Below are positions 1 to 5,172 of a stretch of DNA of 5,172 bases, piece by piece (position 1 is the stretch's first letter; every line of letters starts with the position of its first letter). The position numbers and the translations under genes are program-made. Below the pieces are notes generated by a model. That model saw only the letters and a program-made list of their open reading frames with translations. It had not been told where the DNA came from and searched no databases. Origin of the DNA: Clostridiales bacterium (lineage in GTDB: Bacteria; Bacillota; Clostridia; Peptostreptococcales; BM714); contig PKTO01000097.1 in the NCBI GenBank assembly GCA_002869095.1, positions 1 to 5,172 of the forward strand. The letters run 5' to 3'.

Positions 1-1
1 A

Positions 2-343
2 GATGAGGGCAAGCTTATAGGGATAGAAGCGGTAATAGACAAGGATTTCGGGGGCAAGCGCTTGGCGGTTGAACTCGAGGCCGACATATTCATGATTCTT
101 ACCGATGTTTCAAAAGTATACTAGAACCACGGCAAGGCTGACCAGGAGGCTCTTGACAGAATAGGCGCAGAGGAAGTCAAAAGGCTCCAAAGGGAAGGCC
201 ACTTCAAAAAAGGGAGCATGGGGCCAAAGGTGGAGGCATGCATGCTTTTTGTCGAAAGCGGCGGAGAAAAGGCTATAATCACTTCGCTCGATACTGCCAT
301 AGAGGCGCTAAAGGGCAAAGCCGGAACGATAATCGAAGCGTAG
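2..343 (+). pseudogene. arcC: Carbamate kinase, C-terminal part, interrupted by an in-frame TAG
   Basis: Carbamate kinase (amino acid kinase fold, cytoplasmic) transfers phosphate between carbamoyl phosphate and ADP, giving ATP, CO2 and ammonia as the last step of the arginine deiminase pathway. The frame starting at base 2 gives 40 codons, a TAG at 122-124, then 72 codons to a final TAG at 341-343. Family hallmarks lie on both sides of the inner stop: [11 protein letters not shown] and [10 protein letters not shown] before it, NHGKADQ, GHFKKGSMGPKVEA and KAIITSLDTAIEALKGKAGT after it. The GSMGPK lysine region, needed for nucleotide binding in the family, lies after the stop, so a product ending at 121 should be inactive. 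About 200 N-terminal residues lie outside the window (family length about 310). There is no frameshift and no loss of conserved motifs, so the lesion is either very recent, an error, or read through. Family identity is near certain; pseudogene status is not. Confidence 0.85.
122..124 (+). other. In-frame amber codon inside arcC
   Basis: The codon between VSKVY and NHGKADQ is TAG. In carbamate kinases I recall, this slot (between the LTDV..VY strand and the N.GKP.Q segment) usually holds a hydrophobic residue such as Leu, Ile or Val. A single base change from the Leu codon TTG or from a Tyr codon (TAT or TAC) would give TAG. The following 72 codons still read as well-conserved carbamate kinase. 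The natural stop of the gene is also TAG, and two more TAGs follow in the same frame at 374-376 and 407-409 before the first TAA, so general amber-as-sense decoding would extend the protein with unrelated sequence. Confidence 0.9.
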
Positions 344-382
344 GCGCAGATGCTGCCCGGAGACATCTTGCAATAGAAGAAT

Positions 383-388
383 GGGGGA
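383..388 (+). promoter_or_regulatory. Ribosome binding site of fbp, fixing its ATG at 394
   Basis: A GGGGGA run ends 5 bases before ATG 394. The fbp frame is open further upstream to an ATG at 238, but that ATG lies inside arcC in another frame, and the 52 extra residues it would add are arginine-rich and unlike the family. The site at 383-388 therefore favours 394 as the start. Confidence 0.7.
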
Positions 389-393
389 TATCC

Positions 394-2367
394 ATGGAAA
401 AGGAAATAGAAAAAAATATCGAATTTCTCAAAATGCTGTCTAAGCAGTATCCCAACGTGGCATCCGTATGCACGGAAATAACCAACCTCAAGGCGATTTT
501 GAATCTGCCCAAGGGAACCGAGCATTTCCTTACGGACCTGCACGGAGAATACGAGGCATTCACACACGTGTTGAAAAACGCATCCGGCGTGCTCCGGAGG
601 AAGGCGACCGAACTTTTCGGCGAATCGCTCAATGAAGCGGAGCTGAGAAGCTTCCTGACCCTGCTTTACTATCCTGCCGAAAAAATCGAAATAATAAAGG
701 AAAGCGAAACCGATTTGGACAAATGGTATTCGGAAAACATACACCGCCTGCTCGAGATTTGCAGGGCGGTGTCGTCCAAGTACACAAGGTCAAAGGTCAG
801 GAAGGCTTTGCCCAAGGATTTCAAGTATGTAATCGAAGAACTCCTGCACCGGGACTTTGCAATCGAGGACAAGGCGCATTATTACAGAAAGATTGTTGAA
901 ACCATAATCGACATCGACAGGGCGGACGAGTTCATAGAGGCCATAGCCTGCGTAATCCAAAGGCTTGCGGTCGACAGGCTGCACATAGTCGGAGACGTTT
1001 ACGACAGGGGGCCGGGGTCCCATATAATAATGGATTCCTTGATGAAACACCATTCGCTTGACATCCAGTGGGGAAACCACGACATTCTGTGGATGGGGGC
1101 TGCCTGCGGGTCTGCGCCATGCATCGCAAACGTAGTGAGGATATCATGCCGGTATGCAAACATGGCTACACTCGAAGACGGCTACGGAATAAACCTCTTT
1201 CCATTGGCGACCTTCGCGCTTGAGCAATATGGAGACGACCCGTGTCTTCAATTTATGCCAAAGACAATGGAACATGCAAATTACAGGCAAAAGGACCTCG
1301 ACATGATATCCAAGATGCACAAGGCGATAGCAATAATCCAATTCAAGCTTGAAGGGCAGACCATACTTAAGCATCCGGCATACGAGATGGAAAACCGCTT
1401 GCTCCTGGGCAAGATGGACCGCGATGCCGGCACGGTTGAAATCGGGGGGCAATACTATCCGATGAAAGACACTGCTTTTCCGACGGTTAATCCAAAAGAC
1501 CCGTATTCCCTCACCGAAGATGAGAGCGAGGTTATCGAAAAACTGGCGCATTCCTTCATAAACAGCGAGAAGCTGCAAAAGCATATTGAATTGATGTATA
1601 CAAAGGGAAGCATGTATTTGAAATACAACTCGAATCTTCTCTATCATGCATGCATTCCAATGAACGAGGACGGCAGTTTCAGGAATATTCCGATCGAAGG
1701 CAGCGGATACAAAGGAAAGAGCCTTCTCGACAAATGCGACGAACTGGCGAGGCAGGCCTTCTACAACAAGGAAGGTTCTCCCGAACGCTCATACGCAAGG
1801 GACGCAATGTGGTATATGTGGTGCGGCGAGAATTCCCCGCTCTTCGGCAAGGATAAAATGACGACATTCGAACGATATTTCATAGATGACAAGAAGACAC
1901 ATGCCGAGGCCAAGAACAGCTATTACGCACTCAGGGACGACCCCGATGCGGCGGAAAGAATACTCGTCGAGTTCGGCCTGGACCCGCAAACATCCCACAT
2001 AGTCAGCGGACATGTCCCGGTAAAGAGAAAAGACGGAGAGAGCCCCATAAAGGCCGACGGCAAGCTTCTTGTCATAGACGGCGGATTTTCCAAGGCGTAT
2101 CAGGCGACAACGGGAACTGCGGGCTACACGCTGATATACAATTCATATGGACTGCTTCTTGCTTGCCACGAGCCTTTCGAATCCATAGAAAAGGCCATAA
2201 ATGAAGAAAAGGACATGATATCCACCACCACTGTCCTGGAGAAGACAGCACGAAGGAAAAGCGTTGAAGACACTGACGTAGGAGAAGAGCTGAAGAAACA
2301 GATCGAACTTTTAAGCCTGCTTCTGGCAGCCTACAGAAAGGGCGAAGTCAAACAAAGGAAAGCATAG
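394..2367 (+). CDS. fbp: Fructose-1,6-bisphosphatase, class III
   Basis: This enzyme hydrolyses fructose 1,6-bisphosphate to fructose 6-phosphate and phosphate, the committed step of gluconeogenesis, in the cytoplasm. The 657-aa product is close to the usual length of the Bacillus/Clostridium class III enzymes (about 650-670 aa) and looks intact. It carries metallophosphatase-type signatures in order: NLKAILNLPKGTEHFLTDLH then GEY (residues 31-53, D48 and H50), GDVYDRGPG (200-208), IQWGNHD (224-230), LLYHACIP (415-422, H418), MTTFERYFI (489-497), IVSGHVPVK (536-544, H540) and VIDGGFSKAYQ (560-570). These match the B. subtilis Fbp I recall, almost block for block. The B. subtilis enzyme depends on Mn2+, is activated by phosphoenolpyruvate and inhibited by AMP; similar control here is inferred. 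The start is ATG 394, 50 bases after arcC. The stop is TAG, followed one codon later by an in-frame TGA. It probably leads the cluster or is co-transcribed with arcC, as no terminator separates them. Confidence 0.97.
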   Translation: MEKEIEKNIEFLKMLSKQYPNVASVCTEITNLKAILNLPKGTEHFLTDLHGEYEAFTHVLKNASGVLRRKATELFGESLNEAELRSFLTLLYYPAEKIEIIKESETDLDKWYSENIHRLLEICRAVSSKYTRSKVRKALPKDFKYVIEELLHRDFAIEDKAHYYRKIVETIIDIDRADEFIEAIACVIQRLAVDRLHIVGDVYDRGPGSHIIMDSLMKHHSLDIQWGNHDILWMGAACGSAPCIANVVRISCRYANMATLEDGYGINLFPLATFALEQYGDDPCLQFMPKTMEHANYRQKDLDMISKMHKAIAIIQFKLEGQTILKHPAYEMENRLLLGKMDRDAGTVEIGGQYYPMKDTAFPTVNPKDPYSLTEDESEVIEKLAHSFINSEKLQKHIELMYTKGSMYLKYNSNLLYHACIPMNEDGSFRNIPIEGSGYKGKSLLDKCDELARQAFYNKEGSPERSYARDAMWYMWCGENSPLFGKDKMTTFERYFIDDKKTHAEAKNSYYALRDDPDAAERILVEFGLDPQTSHIVSGHVPVKRKDGESPIKADGKLLVIDGGFSKAYQATTGTAGYTLIYNSYGLLLACHEPFESIEKAINEEKDMISTTTVLEKTARRKSVEDTDVGEELKKQIELLSLLLAAYRKGEVKQRKA

Positions 2368-2386
2368 ACATGAAAGGATTGATACT

Positions 2387-3100
2387 ATGACAGGCGGCAA
2401 TGTATTCGATGTTATAACAAAGAGGACAAAACAGCTTCTTGACGCCGAGGAAAATTATGAAATAGAGTTCAAGCAAAGCGTCGGAGGACTCGACTCTGCG
2501 GACATCGTTGCTTTTGCAAACTCCGAGCACGGGGGAACGATTCTCATAGGCGTCAAGGAGGATACGGGTGAAAAAAACAGGCAGAGAGGGAAAATAATCG
2601 GTTGTGATGTCGGAGACCAGGAAAGGCTCAACATACTGAGCAAATCCAACAGCTGCATCCCCAAGGTGGACATGGAAATATACGTCGAGAACCTGAAGAT
2701 GAAACCTTTTTTCAGGGTCGAGATATCGCCCGGCAAGAACAAACCGTATTGCACGGCCGGAGGAACCTATAAGATAAGTGGATACGGACTTAACGAGGTT
2801 CTGGACCCGGGCAGGCTTCTCTCAATGTTTCTCGAATCCGAAAACGACCGGTTTTTGAAAAGATTCACCGAATCGACAAGGAAACTGGAAAGCACTTTGG
2901 AAAGGGCCAACAGCATTGTCTTCGAGGAAATAAGCAAAATGGCAAAAGCCACAGAGGACATGAAAAAGAATCTGGACAGGAATTTGTCGGGACTTTCCGA
3001 AAATATGGCCAATGGAAAAAGCGAGGAAAACGCGCTTTTGAGAATTGAGAAAAAGATTGACGAGCTTGTGAAGCTGAAGGAAAGGCACAACAAAGTATAA
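2387..3100 (+). CDS. AlbA_2 (Schlafen-type) domain protein with C-terminal coiled coil
   Basis: The 237-aa product has an N-terminal AlbA_2 domain (Pfam PF04326, once called AAA_4 or divergent ATP-binding), at about residues 18-145. The signs are the YEIEFKQS strand (24-31), the helix and loop DIVAFANSEHGGTILIGV (39-56), a conserved-type PGKNKPYCTAGGTYKISGYG segment (115-134), and the helix NEVLDPGRLLSMFLE that follows. AlbA_2 domains occur in putative transcriptional regulators, in Schlafen nucleases and in some phage-defence proteins; DNA or RNA binding is the usual guess. From about 145 to 235 the chain is highly charged, rich in Lys and Glu, with spaced hydrophobics that suggest a long helix or coiled coil. 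I see no winged helix, GHKL ATPase domain, signal peptide or membrane segment. ATG 2387 has AAAGGA at 2373-2378, 8 bases upstream, and lies 19 bases after fbp and 16 before mscS, so it is probably co-transcribed. The family call is fairly sure; the function is unknown. Confidence 0.85.
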   Translation: MTGGNVFDVITKRTKQLLDAEENYEIEFKQSVGGLDSADIVAFANSEHGGTILIGVKEDTGEKNRQRGKIIGCDVGDQERLNILSKSNSCIPKVDMEIYVENLKMKPFFRVEISPGKNKPYCTAGGTYKISGYGLNEVLDPGRLLSMFLESENDRFLKRFTESTRKLESTLERANSIVFEEISKMAKATEDMKKNLDRNLSGLSENMANGKSEENALLRIEKKIDELVKLKERHNKV

Positions 3101-3102
3101 AT

Positions 3103-3107
3103 AAGGA
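3103..3107 (+). promoter_or_regulatory. Ribosome binding site of mscS, favouring ATG 3117 over ATG 3108
   Basis: AAGGA directly abuts the ATG at 3108, leaving no spacer, whereas it sits 9 bases before the in-frame ATG at 3117. Normal Shine-Dalgarno spacing therefore favours 3117, which shortens the protein by three residues (MIR). Confidence 0.65.
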
Positions 3108-3116
3108 ATGATTCGA

Positions 3117-4034
3117 ATGAAATCGTTGATTGAGCAATTTAATGATGCAACCGGAATAAGCTACGACTACGGGATAAAACTTATGATCAGCCTGGCTATA
3201 TTCTTCTTTGCCTGGCTTTTTGGCCGCGTGCTGACAAAGCTGATCACCGGACGTATAGAAGGGCATCACGCCAGCTACAAAATCAGAAAAGTCATAACAT
3301 ATATTCTGTATTTCGTTGCGACTCTGCTGATAGCGAGAATCTGGTTCCAAGGCATAGAATCATTAACCACCCTTCTGGGGATTTTTTCTGCAGGATTGGC
3401 GATCGCGCTCAAAGACCCCATTTCGGACATTGCCGCATGGCTGTTCATAATAGTCAAAAGGCCGCTTGAGGTCGGAGACAGGATAGAAATAAACTCCATA
3501 TCGGGAGACGTAATCGACATAAGGGTGTTCCAGTTCACCCTTCTTGAAATAAACAACTGGGCGGGAGCGGACCAGAGCACCGGAAGGATAGTGCATATTC
3601 CCAACAGCATGGTTTTCACCAAAAGCCTTGCAAACTACAGCAAGGGATTCAAATATATATGGAATGAAATAAGAGTGACAATAACATTTGAAAGCGATTG
3701 GAGAAAAGCGAAAGGGATGCTCGAAAAAATCGCAAAAGCCCATACAATGCATCTGACAGAAGAGGCCGGCAGGAGCGTCAAGGAAGCTTCCCGCAAATTC
3801 ATGATATTCTATAACCATCTGACGCCTATCGTATATACCGATGTGTCGGACAACGGCGTGGCGCTCACCATAAGACATCTTTGCAAGCCCAGAAACAGAA
3901 GGGATGTAAGCGAAAAAATATGGGAGGACGTATTGGACATGGTAAATTCCAATCCGGACATAGATTTGGCCTATCCTACGCAAAGGCTTTATAGAGCGGA
4001 TGAAAATAAAAACACCACAGATAAAATTTTTTAA
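3117..4034 (+). CDS. mscS: MscS-family mechanosensitive ion channel
   Basis: This is a small-conductance mechanosensitive channel of the cytoplasmic membrane, which opens under membrane tension to release solutes during hypo-osmotic shock. The 305-aa product is near the length of E. coli MscS (286 aa). Three membrane segments are visible: about 20-44 (LMISLAIFFFAWLFG), about 58-78 (ITYILYFVATLLIARIW) and the pore-lining helix at about 82-115, rich in Gly and Ala (LLGIFSAGLAIALKDPISD). The cytoplasmic beta domain follows, with the family signature RPLEVGDRIEI (115-125), the segment GDVIDIRVF, GRIVHIPNS (156-164) and LANYSKG (171-177). An alpha/beta C-terminal domain ends near YPTQRLY (286-292). 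All core parts are present, so it should be functional. I chose ATG 3117 on ribosome-site spacing; 3108 is possible and adds three residues. It sits 16 bases after the AlbA_2 gene and 20 before degV. The family call is very sure; the symbol is used in the family sense, as paralogues (ykuT/yggB types) cannot be told apart here. Confidence 0.94.
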   Translation: MKSLIEQFNDATGISYDYGIKLMISLAIFFFAWLFGRVLTKLITGRIEGHHASYKIRKVITYILYFVATLLIARIWFQGIESLTTLLGIFSAGLAIALKDPISDIAAWLFIIVKRPLEVGDRIEINSISGDVIDIRVFQFTLLEINNWAGADQSTGRIVHIPNSMVFTKSLANYSKGFKYIWNEIRVTITFESDWRKAKGMLEKIAKAHTMHLTEEAGRSVKEASRKFMIFYNHLTPIVYTDVSDNGVALTIRHLCKPRNRRDVSEKIWEDVLDMVNSNPDIDLAYPTQRLYRADENKNTTDKIF

Positions 4035-4043
4035 AAGAGCAAG

Positions 4044-4048
4044 GGGGA
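4044..4048 (+). promoter_or_regulatory. Ribosome binding site supporting the GTG start of degV
   Basis: GGGGA (within AAGGGGGAAG) ends 6 bases before GTG 4055. No ATG lies nearby in frame, and the GTG is followed at once by the conserved DegV N-terminus (NIQVVTDSTSNIP), so the site and the protein alignment agree on a GTG start. Confidence 0.75.
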
Positions 4049-4054
4049 AGCAAG

Positions 4055-4936
4055 GTGAACATACAAGTAGTTACAGACAGCACAAGCAATATACCAAAAG
4101 AAGTTGCAGACCAATTGGGAATAAAAATCATTCCGCTGAGCTTCACTTTCGGAGATGAGCAAATAAAAGAGACGGAAATTGAAAATGTCGAATTTTACAG
4201 GCTTATGGAAGCGAAAAATAAAATTCCGCAGTCCTCGCAACCTCCGGTAAAGGACTTTATCGACATATATGAGGAATGCGCCCGAAACGGCAAAAAAGTT
4301 TTGGGCATATTCCTTTCCGATAAAATGAGCGGCACATACAATACCGCCGTAATGGCAGGCGGGATGGTCAGGGAGAGTTGGGGAAAATTTGAAATACAAG
4401 TGATAAACTCCAAGACCAATTGCATGGACATGGGATATGCGGTCATAAAAGCGGCCGAGGAGGCCATGGAGGGTAAATCCTTCGAGCAGGTGGTTGAAAC
4501 GGCAAAACACATGCTGAGATGCAGCCGGTTTCTGTTTGCCCCGAAAAATCTGACCCACCTCAGAAAAGGCGGAAGAATAGGCGGAGCGGGCGCCCTTGTG
4601 GGAAACATGCTCAAGATAAATCCCATTCTCACGGTAAACGACGAAGGCGACGCGGACATATACGATAAAGTCAGAACGCAAAAAAAAGCGATAAAAAGGA
4701 TAGTGGAAAATTTCAAGCAGGAAACAGACAGCTTTGGATTGCGAAACGTCACCGTTCATCATATCAATGCGCTCTCCGAAGCCGAGGTATTGGCGAAAAT
4801 CATTGAAGGCATAATCGGAAAAACTCCGTCTATAATGCCAATCGGGCCTATCATAGGCTTGCACGTCGGACCGGGAACGATAGGTTTGGCCTACACGACA
4901 GAAGAAGAAATAAGGAAAGAAAGGATTTACGAATAA
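4055..4936 (+). CDS. degV: DegV/FakB-family fatty acid-binding protein
   Basis: DegV-family proteins (EDD fold) are cytoplasmic carriers that bind a fatty acid. In the characterised FakA-FakB system they present it for phosphorylation to acyl phosphate, feeding exogenous fatty acids into phospholipid synthesis. The 293-aa product has the usual length and motifs: VTDSTSNIP (6-14), IIPLSF (25-30), SSQPPVKDF (60-68), LSDKMSGTYNTAVMA (87-101), VINSKT (116-121), RKGGRIGG (170-177), LKINPILTV (186-194) and the C-terminal GLHVGPGTIGLAY (268-280). S92 of the SGTY motif and H270 of HVGPGT fall where the family keeps residues near the fatty-acid carboxylate. Translation starts at GTG with a good ribosome site. 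It lies 20 bases after mscS and 64 before galU. No fakA kinase gene is present here, so its partner must be encoded elsewhere. Bacillota usually carry several DegV paralogues with different acyl preferences, and I cannot tell which lipid this one binds. Confidence 0.95.
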   Translation: MNIQVVTDSTSNIPKEVADQLGIKIIPLSFTFGDEQIKETEIENVEFYRLMEAKNKIPQSSQPPVKDFIDIYEECARNGKKVLGIFLSDKMSGTYNTAVMAGGMVRESWGKFEIQVINSKTNCMDMGYAVIKAAEEAMEGKSFEQVVETAKHMLRCSRFLFAPKNLTHLRKGGRIGGAGALVGNMLKINPILTVNDEGDADIYDKVRTQKKAIKRIVENFKQETDSFGLRNVTVHHINALSEAEVLAKIIEGIIGKTPSIMPIGPIIGLHVGPGTIGLAYTTEEEIRKERIYE

Positions 4937-5000
4937 GAATTTCCACGAATGACCTGTTTCGACCGAAATCCTGCAGCGTGAATCCAGAGGAGGTAATATG
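4937..5000 (+). promoter_or_regulatory. degV-galU intergenic gap with galU ribosome binding site
   Basis: This 64-base gap is the longest in the cluster. It holds a strong GAGGAGGT site at 4987-4994 for galU. GGAGG (4989-4993) lies 7 bases before ATG 5001 but only 4 before the adjacent ATG 4998, which favours 5001. A short interrupted palindrome, TTTC-GACC-GAAA at 4957-4968, gives at most a 4-5 bp stem with no T-run, too weak to call a terminator. I see no convincing -35/-10 pair. Confidence 0.5.
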
Positions 5001-5172
5001 ATGAAAGTCAAGAAAGCCATAATACCGGCGGCCGGCTTGGGAACCAGGTTCCTCCCGGCTACCAAGGCAGTGCCAAAGGAAATGCTGAACATTGTAGACA
5101 AGCCGGCACTCCAGTATATAGTCGAGGAAATCGTTGCGTCGGGAATAGAGGAGATACTGATAATAACGACAA
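5001..5172 (+). CDS. galU: UTP-glucose-1-phosphate uridylyltransferase, N-terminal part
   Basis: This enzyme (UDP-glucose pyrophosphorylase; GtaB in Bacillus) joins UTP and glucose 1-phosphate to give UDP-glucose and pyrophosphate in the cytoplasm. UDP-glucose supplies glycolipids, teichoic acid glucosylation, capsule and galactose metabolism. The 57 visible codons run off the right edge. They show the nucleotidyltransferase signature [18 protein letters not shown] (residues 6-23), followed by [20 protein letters not shown] (24-43) and the strand EEILIITT; the GxGTR and PKEM elements bind nucleotide and sugar phosphate in this family. The match to B. subtilis GtaB is close throughout. The start is one of two adjacent ATGs (4998 or 5001); I prefer 5001 for spacing. 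About 230-240 residues lie beyond the window. It is the last gene seen in the co-directional cluster, and whether it has its own promoter is unclear. Confidence 0.95.
   Translation, partial: MKVKKAIIPAAGLGTRFLPATKAVPKEMLNIVDKPALQYIVEEIVASGIEEILIITT

Noticed and set aside
236..250. GCATGCATGC palindrome followed by five Ts, resembling a terminator.
   Set aside because: It lies inside arcC coding sequence (VEACMLF), and a real hairpin would have only a 3 bp stem.
162..350. Ten-base direct repeat TAGGCGCAGA at 162-171 and 341-350.
   Set aside because: It is short, the first copy encodes conserved arcC residues in another phase, and no further copies or mobile-element features accompany it.
341..409. 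Three in-frame TAGs spaced exactly 33 bases apart (341, 374, 407), considered as evidence of amber recoding with a long extension of carbamate kinase.
   Set aside because: The translation between them does not resemble carbamate kinase, which already ends at its usual C-terminus, and the third lies inside fbp coding sequence. The even spacing appears accidental.
121..744. Minus-strand open frame of 207 codons across the arcC-fbp junction.
   Set aside because: It lies opposite conserved arcC and fbp coding sequence and shows no recognisable domain.
2370..2390. A mini-ORF (MKGLIL, 7 codons with stop) between fbp and the AlbA_2 gene, whose TGA overlaps the AlbA_2 ATG as ATGA. It could be a leader peptide for coupled translation.
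   Set aside because: Its own first bases form the AAAGGA ribosome site of the AlbA_2 gene, it has no clear ribosome site of its own, and an ORF this short arises easily by chance.
4957..4968. Interrupted palindrome TTTC-GACC-GAAA before galU, considered as an operator or terminator.
   Set aside because: The stem is only 4-5 bp with no T-run, and no second copy is seen elsewhere in the window.
4031..5101. A 356-codon open frame on the minus strand covering all of degV and the start of galU, longer than degV itself.
   Set aside because: It lies opposite two clearly conserved genes, and its translation is rich in Phe, Tyr, Arg and His with no family I recognise. It is a codon-use shadow of the plus-strand genes.

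Overview
The window looks like a piece of a Bacillota (Firmicutes) chromosome, most likely from an anaerobic Clostridia-type organism. The main grounds are the class III (Bacillus/Clostridium-type) fructose-1,6-bisphosphatase, the DegV-family fatty-acid-binding protein, strong purine-rich Shine-Dalgarno sequences, frequent AGG/AGA arginine and ATA isoleucine codons, and a GtaB/GalU type typical of Gram-positives. The catabolic-type carbamate kinase would suit an amino-acid (arginine/citrulline) fermenter, but that is inference. I cannot name the genus from sequence alone.

Layout, all on the + strand: (1) 2-343, the C-terminal part of a carbamate kinase (arcC), entering from the left edge and interrupted by one in-frame TAG at 122-124, with the frame otherwise intact on both sides; (2) 394-2367, a complete class III fructose-1,6-bisphosphatase (fbp, 657 aa); (3) 2387-3100, a 237-aa AlbA_2/Schlafen-type domain protein with a charged, probably coiled-coil C-terminal half; (4) 3117-4034, an MscS-family mechanosensitive channel; (5) 4055-4936, a DegV-family fatty-acid-binding protein with a GTG start; (6) 5001 to the right edge, the N-terminus of UTP-glucose-1-phosphate uridylyltransferase (galU/gtaB).

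Gaps are short (50, 19, 16, 20 and 64 bases). I see no convincing terminator, promoter, tRNA, repeat array, CRISPR or mobile element, so the genes look like one co-directional, probably largely co-transcribed cluster. Each complete gene has its own ribosome binding site. Functionally it mixes gluconeogenesis (Fbp makes fructose 6-phosphate), activated sugar for the envelope (GalU makes UDP-glucose), lipid handling (DegV/FakB) and osmotic protection (MscS). A shared theme of envelope supply and stress is plausible but not shown.

The window is mostly ordinary housekeeping. Two points deserve a second look: the amber codon inside an otherwise well-preserved arcC (recent nonsense mutation, sequencing error, or recoding), and the AlbA_2-plus-coiled-coil protein of unknown role within a metabolic operon. 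I found no strong sign of a new defence or mobile system.
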